Assembly (NCBI GenBank): GCA_002050035.1
Contig: MVCR01000005.1
Coordinates: forward strand, 1-44,874
Origin: Planctomycetales bacterium 4484_113
GTDB lineage: Bacteria; 4484-113
Direction of reading: 5' to 3'
Length of the DNA: 44,874 bases
The notes under the pieces were generated by a model, which had not been told where the DNA came from, did not search any database, and saw nothing but the letters and a program-made list of their open reading frames with translations. The position numbers and the translations under genes are program-made. Positions 32,013 through 41,942 of the stretch are shown here, one piece after another (within the stretch, counting starts at the first letter, position 1; every line of letters starts with the position of its first letter).

Positions 32013-35000
32013 CTACTCAGTTGCAGAGGGTTCGGTAGTGCCCTCTTCCACCGGAGCCAGCAGTTGGTCGAAGGGCTTCAAACTGGCACCCACGGCGAAC
32101 TGCGGCGTGCTTTCCGCCAGGAAATGCGGAGCTAGCTCTTGAGCGGTTGCCTTCGTGAGGTCATGGCTGAGGTCAACGAGAAACAGACCCTCCGACCCCT
32201 CGAAGGAACCATAGCCCACCAACAGCTTCCCGTCTGGGCTCAGTCGCCAGCCAGACGGGGTGAAGCCGTTGAGCCTGGAGATGTTGAGCGGAAATGAAGG
32301 TGCCCCTCCCGTTGAGGAAAGGTCCTGCGCAACTACGATTTCACCGCCTTCGAGATTGTAGGCGACCACGCTTCCAGACAGGCTAACCCTAAGATTGAAC
32401 TTCCGGCTTGAGTCAGCGGTGAGCTGCGCCCGCTCTCCAGTGGAAACTGCGACGCTGTAGACCTGATTGTCCGAGCCCAGCAGCACCGCCGAGGAAGCAT
32501 CTCCCAGAAGCTTCCCTTCCACCACGCCCTTCATCATCTGCATCGGCTTACCGACGCTACCAGTGAAAGGATCAAGTCGGAAGAGGCGCGCGAGCCCCTC
32601 TCGATCGAGCGTGAGGATCGCCTTGCCGTCCGGGGTGATGTCGAGTACTCTCTCGCCATCGCCGCCGACAGGAACTATGCCGGACTCTTTCTGATAGAGG
32701 TAGCCGCGTGTGCCGAGGTCGGTCTCAAGGTTGAAGGCAAAGACTTCAGGGCTTGTCGCAAGCTGGAGACTGGCCACCCGACCGTGACTTGGAGCGAAGC
32801 TGAAAACCTCGGTGCCGTTTCCCAGCTGGTAAAGGTGGAAACCACCCGCAGAGGAAACGGCGAGCATCCGGCCGCCGGGAGACAGCTCCACTTCCTGCGG
32901 GTTGGCTACGAAGGGCGGAAACGCCGTGCGAGCGCTGCCGTCGAATTCGGTTAGCTTGATCTGAAGCATGTTTGCCTTCTCATCCCGCTGGACAAACGCA
33001 ATCGGATACCGGTACGCGGGGGGAGCACGGAAAACCCTCACTTTCACCGGGTCAGTGTCGAAGGAGGTTCCCTTGCCGTCCGAGACGGTAAGCTGCAATT
33101 GATACTCTCCCGGCTGGTCGAGGATAAAGCGGGGTCTCTCGCCTTCGCCGAAGAGGTCACTCACCTTCCAGCGGTAGAAAAGAGGGAAAACGCCGCCGTT
33201 CACAATTGCACGAGGCTTGAGGGTGAAGGGGGCTATCCCGAGAAGAGTGGCTGGCAGGTCGATGGAAGCCATCAGCTCGCCTCCCCCCACAGGAACGGTC
33301 CGCTCCCGCTCGTATGTCCGGAAGCCATCGCTTACCGTCATACGCACACGATAAACCCCCGGTCTCGCATATCGTTTCTTCGGGCTCCCCACTCTGGATT
33401 GGGTGCCATCGCCAAAATCCCAGCTCACACTCGCACCACGCGGAACCTCTCGTGGTTTGAAGACAACCTCAAGCCCATCACGAGCGAACTCCGGTATGAA
33501 GCTAGGCCGTCCCAGCGCAGGCTGGACGCCCGCTAGAGCTTCCTCTTCATCAGCCCCCACGCTCACGGGCACGAACGCCTTGTCGCTTCGACCTTGGACA
33601 TCAGTCAGTAGCACGGTGAGGATGTAGTAACCAGCATTCTCGAAGCGAACACTGAAATCGGTCTGCTCAGCAGTGATCGGTTCCCCTACGCCGGTGTCAA
33701 TCTCCAGGCGATACGGAGGCTGACCGTTTCTCACTTCCACCGAAAAGCTCGCATCACCAGGGCGGGCGAGCGAAACGCTCATCGGCTTGAGGCGCAGGCG
33801 AATCCGTCCCTCCGCCATCCGGCTGGCGGGGAGAATCTCTGCCGCGACCTGGCGATGCACTTCGACGCCCTCGGCGTCTCGAAGCGTCAGCTTGAGCGTC
33901 CGCTTCCCAGGGCTGTCGAAGCGGAGCAGCACCGCCTGCTCATCTGAGGTCTGCCCTTCTGGAAGCTCCCAAGCAAAGCTGTAAGGCGGTGCCCCGCCGG
34001 TAACGGATGCGCCCACGACCACCTTGCCATCCACCCTTTGCTGGGCCGGAAACACCATCGCATGCACGGCGAGTGGCATCACAGGATCAGCTGCACCCTT
34101 CGGTAGCTCTACCGCGGCGAAAGCAATGTCGCTGCCCACCGGCTGCTGGTCGTCTTCAACACGGAGGACGGTGAGCACAGAACCGTACGTATCGTAGTGC
34201 TGAGTGACTTGAGGCTGCGAGGAGACTTCGTCAATCACGCCGTCAGCATCCAGGTCCCAGAAGTAGCCGGCGATCTTGCCATCCTCGTCGGTAGATTCTT
34301 CAGCGGAGTACTCCACGGTGTATCCAGGCTCTGGCGGCGGTTTCTCTGGGGTGGGTTCCTGCTCGACCAGGAATCCCCTCTTCCCTGGTTCCGCCGCCGG
34401 AGGCTCCACCAGGCGCTCGGGAGGGACTTCAGGTTCCACGCCCGTCTCCTCTGTTTTCCCGGAGGCCTGACCTTCCGTACCAGTCGCTTCTCCGGCTCCC
34501 GCTGAGACTTCCCCTTCACCACGAGTGGGGGACTGCTTCTCTGACGATTGAGCGCTGCCCGCATCCTCGGGGGGAGAATGAACGGGCTCGGGCTGCGCTT
34601 CCGCTCCGGGAGCTTCCGCTGGCGTCTCCGTTGCAGGTGCTTCCGTCTTCGGAGCGCCTGCCAATGCCTCTTGACGCGCTTCCCCTGCCAGTGGCTCCGC
34701 AGCAGCGGGAGGTACTTGTTGAGCCGCACCTTCTTCAGCCGCCTTCTCCTTCGCCGCCGCTTCTTCCGCCGTGACCAAGTCGTATGTCAACCTGGCCACT
34801 GGCGGCTCGTTGATGAACGGTGCTTCGTGAGGGATTACCTGCAAAGCGTAGGTCGCGAACTTCGTAATCCGTGTGCTGGCGACGTTGTTATATGTATCTA
34901 GGCTGACCGCCGCCAGCGGCATCCACTGACCGCTTATCTCCTGGACAATCGTGATGTCGTCCTCGCTTTCGTCGGCCGCGAGGTCATCATCGAAGTAGTG

Positions 35001-35390
35001 GATGGCGAGAAGTGCTGGCTTGGCGAGCACCAGGTCGTTCGGTGTAAGCAAATAGGCACTCTCGCGGACAAAGCCCTCGGGGGCATCTGTCGCCATCTGC
35101 ACCTGGACATAGGCATCGGCGGAAATGGCTCTCGAAGGAATGGTGAGCTTCAAGTTGCGGAAGATGAGCTGACCTCCAAAGGCGCCAATGAGCTTTCGCT
35201 CCCTCAGCGAGGAGGCTTGCTCTTCCATCTGCTGGCTTGCCGTCTTCTCCGGTTCGGTCCGCTCGATGGGCGTGCCCACGGGCCCGGTGCCCTGGCAGCC
35301 GGAAGCAGCCAGGATAGCCAGGAACAACCCACTGAATAACCACAACTTCAAGTACAAACTACGCATCTTAGCTTTTGGGAGCGATTCCAT
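32013..35390 (-). CDS. Large lipoprotein with ZU5-like N-terminal region, several PKD-like domains and a C-terminal propeller-like region
   Basis: Lipobox LAILAASGC; GGQLIFRNLKLTIPSRAISADAYVQV (ZU5-like); YSAEESTDEDGKIAGYFWDLDADG and VSWDFGDGTQSRVGSPKKRYARPGVYRVRMTVSDG (PKD); repeated beta-propeller-like strands near the end. Confidence 0.82.
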   Translation of the reverse strand: MESLPKAKMRSLYLKLWLFSGLFLAILAASGCQGTGPVGTPIERTEPEKTASQQMEEQASSLRERKLIGAFGGQLIFRNLKLTIPSRAISADAYVQVQMATDAPEGFVRESAYLLTPNDLVLAKPALLAIHYFDDDLAADESEDDITIVQEISGQWMPLAAVSLDTYNNVASTRITKFATYALQVIPHEAPFINEPPVARLTYDLVTAEEAAAKEKAAEEGAAQQVPPAAAEPLAGEARQEALAGAPKTEAPATETPAEAPGAEAQPEPVHSPPEDAGSAQSSEKQSPTRGEGEVSAGAGEATGTEGQASGKTEETGVEPEVPPERLVEPPAAEPGKRGFLVEQEPTPEKPPPEPGYTVEYSAEESTDEDGKIAGYFWDLDADGVIDEVSSQPQVTQHYDTYGSVLTVLRVEDDQQPVGSDIAFAAVELPKGAADPVMPLAVHAMVFPAQQRVDGKVVVGASVTGGAPPYSFAWELPEGQTSDEQAVLLRFDSPGKRTLKLTLRDAEGVEVHRQVAAEILPASRMAEGRIRLRLKPMSVSLARPGDASFSVEVRNGQPPYRLEIDTGVGEPITAEQTDFSVRFENAGYYILTVLLTDVQGRSDKAFVPVSVGADEEEALAGVQPALGRPSFIPEFARDGLEVVFKPREVPRGASVSWDFGDGTQSRVGSPKKRYARPGVYRVRMTVSDGFRTYERERTVPVGGGELMASIDLPATLLGIAPFTLKPRAIVNGGVFPLFYRWKVSDLFGEGERPRFILDQPGEYQLQLTVSDGKGTSFDTDPVKVRVFRAPPAYRYPIAFVQRDEKANMLQIKLTEFDGSARTAFPPFVANPQEVELSPGGRMLAVSSAGGFHLYQLGNGTEVFSFAPSHGRVASLQLATSPEVFAFNLETDLGTRGYLYQKESGIVPVGGDGERVLDITPDGKAILTLDREGLARLFRLDPFTGSVGKPMQMMKGVVEGKLLGDASSAVLLGSDNQVYSVAVSTGERAQLTADSSRKFNLRVSLSGSVVAYNLEGGEIVVAQDLSSTGGAPSFPLNISRLNGFTPSGWRLSPDGKLLVGYGSFEGSEGLFLVDLSHDLTKATAQELAPHFLAESTPQFAVGASLKPFDQLLAPVEEGTTEPSATE

Positions 35391-35528
35391 CCATTACTAG
35401 GAATCCCCCGGGCGCAAACTTGTTCAAGTCCCAGTCGTTTGCGATTATAGCATCAGAGCGCGTGGTTTTCGCGGGAATCCACCGCGCCTATAGCGTCAAT
35501 TCCCCAATTCGGGTAGAATACAGCGTCG

Positions 35529-35885
35529 ATGATAAAAGAGGGCTACCTGCTCGTGGTCATACTGCGTGAGGTCGGATACCTGGAGCCAATTCTCGACGCG
35601 CTGATGGAAGTGGGTATCAGCGGAGTCACGGTTCTGAGCTCCCGAGGAATCAGCGCCGACACTTATCGCCATCACATTGAGGAGTTCTCCATCGCAACCC
35701 TGATGGACCATCTGCTCGTGTCGAACAAGGCGGAAAGCAAGACATTGGTCGTGCTCGCTAGGTATAAGAAAGTGCTGACCAAGGCGCGAAAGCAAATCGA
35801 AAAGGTAGTCGGCGACATTGACGAACCAAAGAACGCTATCGTTTTCACCATCCCGGTGCAGGACATTTGGGGAATCCCCGACTGA
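35529..35885 (+). CDS. PII-like (GlnB-superfamily) small regulatory-type protein
   Basis: YLLVVILREVGYLEPILDALMEVGISGVTVLSSRGI resembles the PII ferredoxin-like fold start; 118 aa, ending KNAIVFTIPVQDIWGI. Confidence 0.65.
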   Translation: MIKEGYLLVVILREVGYLEPILDALMEVGISGVTVLSSRGISADTYRHHIEEFSIATLMDHLLVSNKAESKTLVVLARYKKVLTKARKQIEKVVGDIDEPKNAIVFTIPVQDIWGIPD

Positions 35886-35925
35886 TTCCACCTAGGCGCC
35901 AGGAACGACACTGGAGAACCAGACT

Positions 35926-38901
35926 ATGAAGCATACGGCATCATTGCTCGGCAAGTGCGGCATCGCACTGCTGCTGATTACGCTGCTTGTATCCTGCGGG
36001 CATAGCCGCTCGCTAATCTCATCGGTTCCCTCTGCAAGCGGCGGGAGTGGACCGAGCGCAAGCTCGCTAGCTGACGGCGCATATGGCGACTACTCGCTGG
36101 CTGGAGAAGCTAACTCTACGGGCCTGCCGGCGGACGCTCGATATAAGGGGCCCTACCGGCTGCCGGAGGGGCGCATCGTCTACACGCAGGAGACGATTGA
36201 CGAGTATCCGTTGCTCAAGGAAGCCGGCATCCAGCCAGGAATATACCAGATGGATGAGCCTGTGGCGGGGAAATCATCCAGCACGGTGAACATCGACCAC
36301 GAGGGGATGATTGCGCCCTCGACCGGCAATGTAAAGGCGCTGGTGCTCAAGGTGCAGTATGCATCCACCGCGGGGAATCATCATTGGACGAATACACAGA
36401 TCAACCACCGCCTCTTTGAGCCGGACAGCGATATCGACATCGAAGGCAGTCTGCACGACTTCTATGAGCGGCAATCCTACAACCAGCTACATATCGACGG
36501 CGACATTTACCCGACGGATGAGGACACCTATTATCAGGTGTCGGGAAGCCCGCAGATTTTCGGAAACATGCTAAAACTCACCCGCACACAGTGGCTTGAT
36601 TTGATGAATCAGGCTGATGCTGACTTGAACTTCAACAACTACGACAGTGATGGAGACCACAACGTGGATTGCGTGTATCTGCTCTTTCGCAAGTTCACCG
36701 GCGTGGAGATCAGAGAATATGTGGGCTTTCCAGGAATCGGCGTGACGTGGTATCAGAGTGACTTCAATTACGACAACGTTAAGGTGATGCGGGTGGTCGT
36801 GCTTGATGACTCCGCCATAGAGCCGAACGTTTTCGTGGCTTTCCACGAGACCGGCCATGTTCTGGGGCTTCCTGACTACTACGACTACGGGGGCGACTAC
36901 TCGGAAAGGGACAATCCGGGGCCCGATGGAGATGAGAGCAACGGGTGCGGCTTCTGGGAGCTGATGGCGGCAGGGAACTACGTCTACCCCTGCCAGGGGC
37001 TTTCGGCGCTGAACAGATATATCTTGGGATGGGACACGCCCATTAATGTAACAACCAATATGCACGACGTGCACATCCCCCCTCGGGAATCAGGGATGGG
37101 GCACATCTATCGTTTGTGGAAAAACGGCGTTGAGGGACCGGAGTACTTCCTCATAGAGAACCGGGGCACCAACGGGGAATGGATAGTAAGCCACTTCAAC
37201 AGCAGTTATTACCCCTCGAAGGTCTACCTTCAATTGATGCCCCTTGACTTGCGCAAAGTGCCACCTGGGCTGCTTATCTGGCACGTGGACGAGAATGTAT
37301 ACAACGGGCTTGTTAGCGATCAGGATGTGGGCAAGTGGGGTTACGGCTGCAACGACTACGAGGAACACAAGTTCCTGGATTTGGAGGAAAGCGGCGCTAC
37401 CTACTCGATCAACTACGATAGCTGGGAAACCATCGTGGACCACCGTGATTACGGGACCAACAAGTCATATAGTGGCGGCACTTACGACCCGTGGCCGGAA
37501 ACCTTGAACTCAGTCGTCTACGACCGCTTCGGACCGGACACGATTCCGAACTCACACTCCTATGATGGGGAAAACACCTATGTTGAAGTCAGCCATATCC
37601 GCTGGGAGGGAGACGATATTGTTTGCGACCTGACCATCGGGGGGCCTGATATTGAGTTTGAGTTCCCGAATCCGGCGGTGCTCTCGGGAGTAGTTACCCT
37701 TACTCCCACCCTAGCGACCAACGTCTCTTCGGTGGACTACTACATCGACGATGACCTGCGCGCAACGATTGATGCGGCACCGTTCTCTTTTGAGTTTGAT
37801 ACCAGCGGATACGGCTTCGCCAGCGTACGCCTGAAAGCGGTGGCGCACGGCATTGATGTTCCTCAAGACGACATCTTCGAGCTTGACCTCATCATTGACA
37901 ACACTGATGGCGCATTCCCGCAGGTGGTGGACTTCGATGGCGGAGGCACCGAGATGGCGGGAAGCAGCCTGCCGGCAACAACATGGTTAAGCCAGATTAA
38001 CGGCGGCTATCAGGGAAGTGCGGCCGCATACGGAACCCACCGCGACGGCGGAGGATACGACGACAGCCTGCAGGCGCTGGCGGTGCTGCCACTGTTTGAT
38101 TTAACCGAGGAGACAGCGCCCACCCTGGTGTTCTTCCAGCACTACAATCTGGAATCGGGCCCCGATACTGTTTCCGTGGTGGTCAGCAGCGACAGTTTCG
38201 CCAGCGACTTCACTGTGGCTGACACCCAAGCGGGCAATGATGCCACCTACACCGGCTACCGTGAGGACTGGCAGAGAGTACACGTTAACTTGAGCCCCTG
38301 GGCAGGGCAAAAGGTGCATGTAGGCTTCCTCATCACCACCAACGGCAACACCGTTGGCGAGGAGCCGAGTGCACCTGCCGGCTGGTGGGTGGACCACATC
38401 GTGCTGGCGACACGCTACACCGATTCCGTTCCCATGATTCAGGACCCGGGCATCAGCTCAGGCGCCACGGTTGGCATCGTACCCCAGCTTCCCGAGCTTG
38501 TCTTCACTCCCAGCGCCTCGGGTGACCCGCAAGAGCTCGACTACGTGCTGCTCCTCGACGGCGGAGGCGACATCGATGGCACGGTGAATGCTCCGCCATT
38601 TGAGGCGCACATCGACGTGAGCCACCTCAACAACCAGCGGGCGGTGTTGAGATTGCAGGTGTTCAATGAAAATGACGTGCCCAGCCCGGCAGTTGAGGTG
38701 CCGCTTTTCATCTACAACCTGCGCTCGGATGCGAACAGCGACGGTGTCGTGGATGAGAGTGACCATGCAACCATCGTCTCCGCATTCGGGCTCAACACGT
38801 CCAGCCCCGACTATCGCCCGTGGCTGGATACGAATAGCGACGGAGCGGTAGACGAGCGTGACCTTTCAAGTGTGGGCTACGATTTCGGTAGGACGCTGTG
38901 A
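35926..38901 (+). CDS. M6-family metalloprotease lipoprotein with C-terminal dockerin-like repeats
   Basis: Lipobox LLVSCG; VAFHETGHVLGLPDYYDYGG zinc motif; C-terminal DANSDGVVDESDHATIVSAFG and DTNSDGAVDERDLSSVGYDFG duplicated EF-hand-type repeats. Confidence 0.9.
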   Translation: MKHTASLLGKCGIALLLITLLVSCGHSRSLISSVPSASGGSGPSASSLADGAYGDYSLAGEANSTGLPADARYKGPYRLPEGRIVYTQETIDEYPLLKEAGIQPGIYQMDEPVAGKSSSTVNIDHEGMIAPSTGNVKALVLKVQYASTAGNHHWTNTQINHRLFEPDSDIDIEGSLHDFYERQSYNQLHIDGDIYPTDEDTYYQVSGSPQIFGNMLKLTRTQWLDLMNQADADLNFNNYDSDGDHNVDCVYLLFRKFTGVEIREYVGFPGIGVTWYQSDFNYDNVKVMRVVVLDDSAIEPNVFVAFHETGHVLGLPDYYDYGGDYSERDNPGPDGDESNGCGFWELMAAGNYVYPCQGLSALNRYILGWDTPINVTTNMHDVHIPPRESGMGHIYRLWKNGVEGPEYFLIENRGTNGEWIVSHFNSSYYPSKVYLQLMPLDLRKVPPGLLIWHVDENVYNGLVSDQDVGKWGYGCNDYEEHKFLDLEESGATYSINYDSWETIVDHRDYGTNKSYSGGTYDPWPETLNSVVYDRFGPDTIPNSHSYDGENTYVEVSHIRWEGDDIVCDLTIGGPDIEFEFPNPAVLSGVVTLTPTLATNVSSVDYYIDDDLRATIDAAPFSFEFDTSGYGFASVRLKAVAHGIDVPQDDIFELDLIIDNTDGAFPQVVDFDGGGTEMAGSSLPATTWLSQINGGYQGSAAAYGTHRDGGGYDDSLQALAVLPLFDLTEETAPTLVFFQHYNLESGPDTVSVVVSSDSFASDFTVADTQAGNDATYTGYREDWQRVHVNLSPWAGQKVHVGFLITTNGNTVGEEPSAPAGWWVDHIVLATRYTDSVPMIQDPGISSGATVGIVPQLPELVFTPSASGDPQELDYVLLLDGGGDIDGTVNAPPFEAHIDVSHLNNQRAVLRLQVFNENDVPSPAVEVPLFIYNLRSDANSDGVVDESDHATIVSAFGLNTSSPDYRPWLDTNSDGAVDERDLSSVGYDFGRTL

Positions 38902-38986
38902 GCTGCTGAATTCTTCTTGATAAGTCGTGTCGCTCCGCGTTGAAGATTCGCTCGCGCAATTTCACCTAGTCGTTGCGCTCAATCAC

Positions 38987-39014
38987 TTGCAATCATCTTC
39001 CGCGCGTTTATAAT
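38987..39014 (+). promoter_or_regulatory. Candidate sigma70-type promoter for dnaB
   Basis: TTGCAA-N16-TATAAT in the 185-nt gap upstream of dnaB. Confidence 0.5.
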
Positions 39015-39086
39015 CGGCAGCAATCCTTCGGCGTCGAGAATTCCAGCGCGGAAGGTCAACCGCAATACTGTTGAACGGGAATCGGC

Positions 39087-40508
39087 TTGGATGTAGAGAG
39101 GGAAAGCGTCGAATTTCTGGGAAGAGTGCTACCGCACTCGCAGGAGCTTGAGCAGGCGGTTCTGGGAGCTATTCTTCAGGATGCGCAAGACGCTCTGCCG
39201 GTGGCGATGGAGATTCTCACCCACGAGAGTTTCTACTATCCCGCACACCAGATAATTTTCGATACGCTTACTCGGCTACATCTACGCGGCGTGCCGCCCG
39301 ACCCGCTGGCAGTGATTGAAGATTTGCGCAGCCGCGAGCTTCTGGAGCGGGTAGGAGGCGAGAGCTATCTCTACGCCCTAGTGACGGCGGTTCCTGATGC
39401 CAGCGCGGTAGAAACGCACGCCCAGGTGTTGCGTGAGAAGGAACTGTTACGCAGGCTGATTTCTGAATCCAACGTGTTGCTCAAGGAGGCTTACAGCCAG
39501 GAGAAGAGCGTGCAAGAGATCCTCGATGACGCCGAGCGTCGCATTCTGCAGATTGACGCCGGACTCATGAGTGGTCGCTTCTCGGATTTGGATACAGCAT
39601 TACGCGAGTTCATGTCCGCCTACGAGGAGGAGCAAAGGGTTGGCCCCGATGGCCAGATGATATCCACGCTGAAAAAGCTGCGCGGTCTTGATTCGGGCTA
39701 CCCGCAGCTTGACCGCCTGCTCGGAGGGTTCAAGCGAGGCGACCTTATCATTGTGGCGGCTCGACCGGGCGTGGGCAAGACAGCACTGGTTCTCAACTTC
39801 GCGCACCGCATCGCCACCCGTGGCAAGGCTGTCGGTATCTTCTCCATGGAGATGGGCAAGGAGCAGGCTGCAATGCGGCTCCTTGCCATGACCTCTGGCA
39901 TTTCTAGCAGTCGCATTGACCGGGGAGAGTTCAACCGCGAGGAGATGAGCACTATCCGACGCTGCTACGAGGAGATGGCTTCCCTGCCCATCTACATCGA
40001 CGACTCCTCGATGCTCAACATCCGAGCGCTTAAGAACCGCGCCCGACGCCTGTGGGCACAACATCAGGTGGAGATAATTATGGTAGACTACCTCCAGCTG
40101 ATGGAAGGCATGCGTCCGGGCGAAGAAGGCAGGGTGCAGGAGGTAACGGAAATCAGCCGCGGGCTCAAGCAAATCGCCCGCGAACTGAAGATACCGCTCA
40201 TAGCTTGCAGCCAGCTCTCGCGCCAGGTGGAACACCGTTCAGACCGCAAACCCTTGCTATCCGACCTGCGAGAATCCGGCTCCATCGAGCAGGACGCGGA
40301 TGTGGTGATTATGATGTACCGCGAGGACTACTATGAGCTTCAGCGTGGCGAGCACGCGACTTCAGAGGTTATGGGCAGCGTGGTCGATCTGAACATCGCC
40401 AAGCACCGCAACGGTCCAACCGGACAGGTCAAGCTAACCTACTTGCATCCTTACCTGCGCTTCGAGCCGTACGCCAGCGAGGATATCCCCATCGGCGACT
40501 ACGAATGA
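39087..40508 (+). CDS. dnaB: Replicative DNA helicase DnaB
   Basis: LPHSQELEQAVLGAILQD, LIIVAARPGVGKTALVLNFA, IFSMEMGKEQAAMRLLAM, IIMVDYLQLM, DLRESGSIEQDADVVIMMYRED. Confidence 0.97.
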   Translation: MDVERESVEFLGRVLPHSQELEQAVLGAILQDAQDALPVAMEILTHESFYYPAHQIIFDTLTRLHLRGVPPDPLAVIEDLRSRELLERVGGESYLYALVTAVPDASAVETHAQVLREKELLRRLISESNVLLKEAYSQEKSVQEILDDAERRILQIDAGLMSGRFSDLDTALREFMSAYEEEQRVGPDGQMISTLKKLRGLDSGYPQLDRLLGGFKRGDLIIVAARPGVGKTALVLNFAHRIATRGKAVGIFSMEMGKEQAAMRLLAMTSGISSSRIDRGEFNREEMSTIRRCYEEMASLPIYIDDSSMLNIRALKNRARRLWAQHQVEIIMVDYLQLMEGMRPGEEGRVQEVTEISRGLKQIARELKIPLIACSQLSRQVEHRSDRKPLLSDLRESGSIEQDADVVIMMYREDYYELQRGEHATSEVMGSVVDLNIAKHRNGPTGQVKLTYLHPYLRFEPYASEDIPIGDYE

Positions 40509-40527
40509 CAACAAGGAGGAATGGCTC

Positions 40528-41937
40528 TTGAAGGTTCTGGTCATTGGTAACGGCGGACGTGAATGCGCCATCGCCAATACTCTGCTGGTTTCGCCTAAGG
40601 TTACGCGTCTCTATATCACGCCGGAGAATTACGGCGTCTGGGACCCGTTCGGGCGCGGTCGTGTATATCTGAAGAGCATCCCGGCGACCGATATAGATGC
40701 TCTCCCGCGCTTCGCCAGTCAGGAGGAAGTGAATCTCACAGTGGTCGGGCCAGAGGCTCCGCTGGCGGCGGGCATTGTGGACAGGTTCCGCAACCAGGGC
40801 TTGCGCATTGTAGGACCGGATCGCGAAGCCGCCCAGCTCGAAGCCAGCAAGAGTTTCGCCAAGAGATTCTGCCAGCGCTATGGCATACCAACGGGCAAAG
40901 CCGAGCTGTTTTCCGACTATGAGAAGGCGGTGGCGTACCTGAAAAACACCGACTATCCCACAGTGATCAAGGCGGATGGACTCGCCGCGGGCAAAGGGGT
41001 CATCGTGTGCAAGGACTTTGAGCACGCGCAGGAAGCGCTCGACCGGCTGATGATCAAAGACGTTTTCAAAGGCGCCGGCAAGCACGTGCTAGTAGAGGAG
41101 TACCTGGAAGGGCATGAGATCTCATTCTTCTGCTTCTTTGACGGGCGAGAAGCCGTGATGATACCGCCAGTATCTGACTACAAGCAGCTCAAAGATGGAG
41201 GCGAGGGGCCCAACACAGGCGGAATGGGCTGCATGGCGCCAACCCCTTATGCGACCCCTGAGGTCGTTGAGGAGTGGAAAACACATATCCTGACGCCATT
41301 CATCGCTGGCTGCCAGAGCGAGGGATTCGACTACCGCGGCGTCATCTACTTCGGCACGATCGTGACCGAAGACGGGCTCAAGCTGCTGGAGTTCAATGTG
41401 CGCATGGGGGACCCGGAGGCGCAGGCAACGATGCCGCTGCTGACGGGCGATCTGATGGACATCATGGTCGCGATGGAGAGCGGCACGCTGAACCGGATTG
41501 AATCCGCTTTCAGTGATGAAGCTACAGTCACAGTGGTTGTGGCGTCCAAGAACTACCCCTACGGCAAGTCAGCACCGGCGCGAATCGAGGGATTAGAGCG
41601 GGTATCGCAGTTCTACAAGCTGCGCGAGGAATTCACCGACGGCACCATCTACCGCCGACTGCCGGCGGTGAATGTTTTCTTTGCCGGGGTCAGCAAGGGC
41701 AGCAGTTTCGTGCCCGTGGAGGAAGCCGAGGATGAAAGCGATATCGGTCGGGATGTCGCGCGCACTTTGCGGCGAGGGGAGGAACGAGCGGAGTTTTTCG
41801 CCACCGGCGGTCGCGTGCTTAGCATCACGGCCCGAGGCGACAACCTATCCGCTGCCCGTAAGCTCGCCTACGAAGTCGTCGGCAACATCCACTTCGACGG
41901 TATGCACTACCGCACCGACATCGCCAAGCTGGAGTAG
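40528..41937 (+). CDS. purD: Phosphoribosylamine-glycine ligase
   Basis: KVLVIGNGGRECAIA, LTVVGPEAPLAAGIVD, VIKADGLAAGKGVIVC, GEGPNTGGMGCMAPTPYATPE, LLEFNVRMGDPEAQATMPLL. TTG start. Confidence 0.97.
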   Translation: MKVLVIGNGGRECAIANTLLVSPKVTRLYITPENYGVWDPFGRGRVYLKSIPATDIDALPRFASQEEVNLTVVGPEAPLAAGIVDRFRNQGLRIVGPDREAAQLEASKSFAKRFCQRYGIPTGKAELFSDYEKAVAYLKNTDYPTVIKADGLAAGKGVIVCKDFEHAQEALDRLMIKDVFKGAGKHVLVEEYLEGHEISFFCFFDGREAVMIPPVSDYKQLKDGGEGPNTGGMGCMAPTPYATPEVVEEWKTHILTPFIAGCQSEGFDYRGVIYFGTIVTEDGLKLLEFNVRMGDPEAQATMPLLTGDLMDIMVAMESGTLNRIESAFSDEATVTVVVASKNYPYGKSAPARIEGLERVSQFYKLREEFTDGTIYRRLPAVNVFFAGVSKGSSFVPVEEAEDESDIGRDVARTLRRGEERAEFFATGGRVLSITARGDNLSAARKLAYEVVGNIHFDGMHYRTDIAKLE

Positions 41938-41942
41938 GAAGC

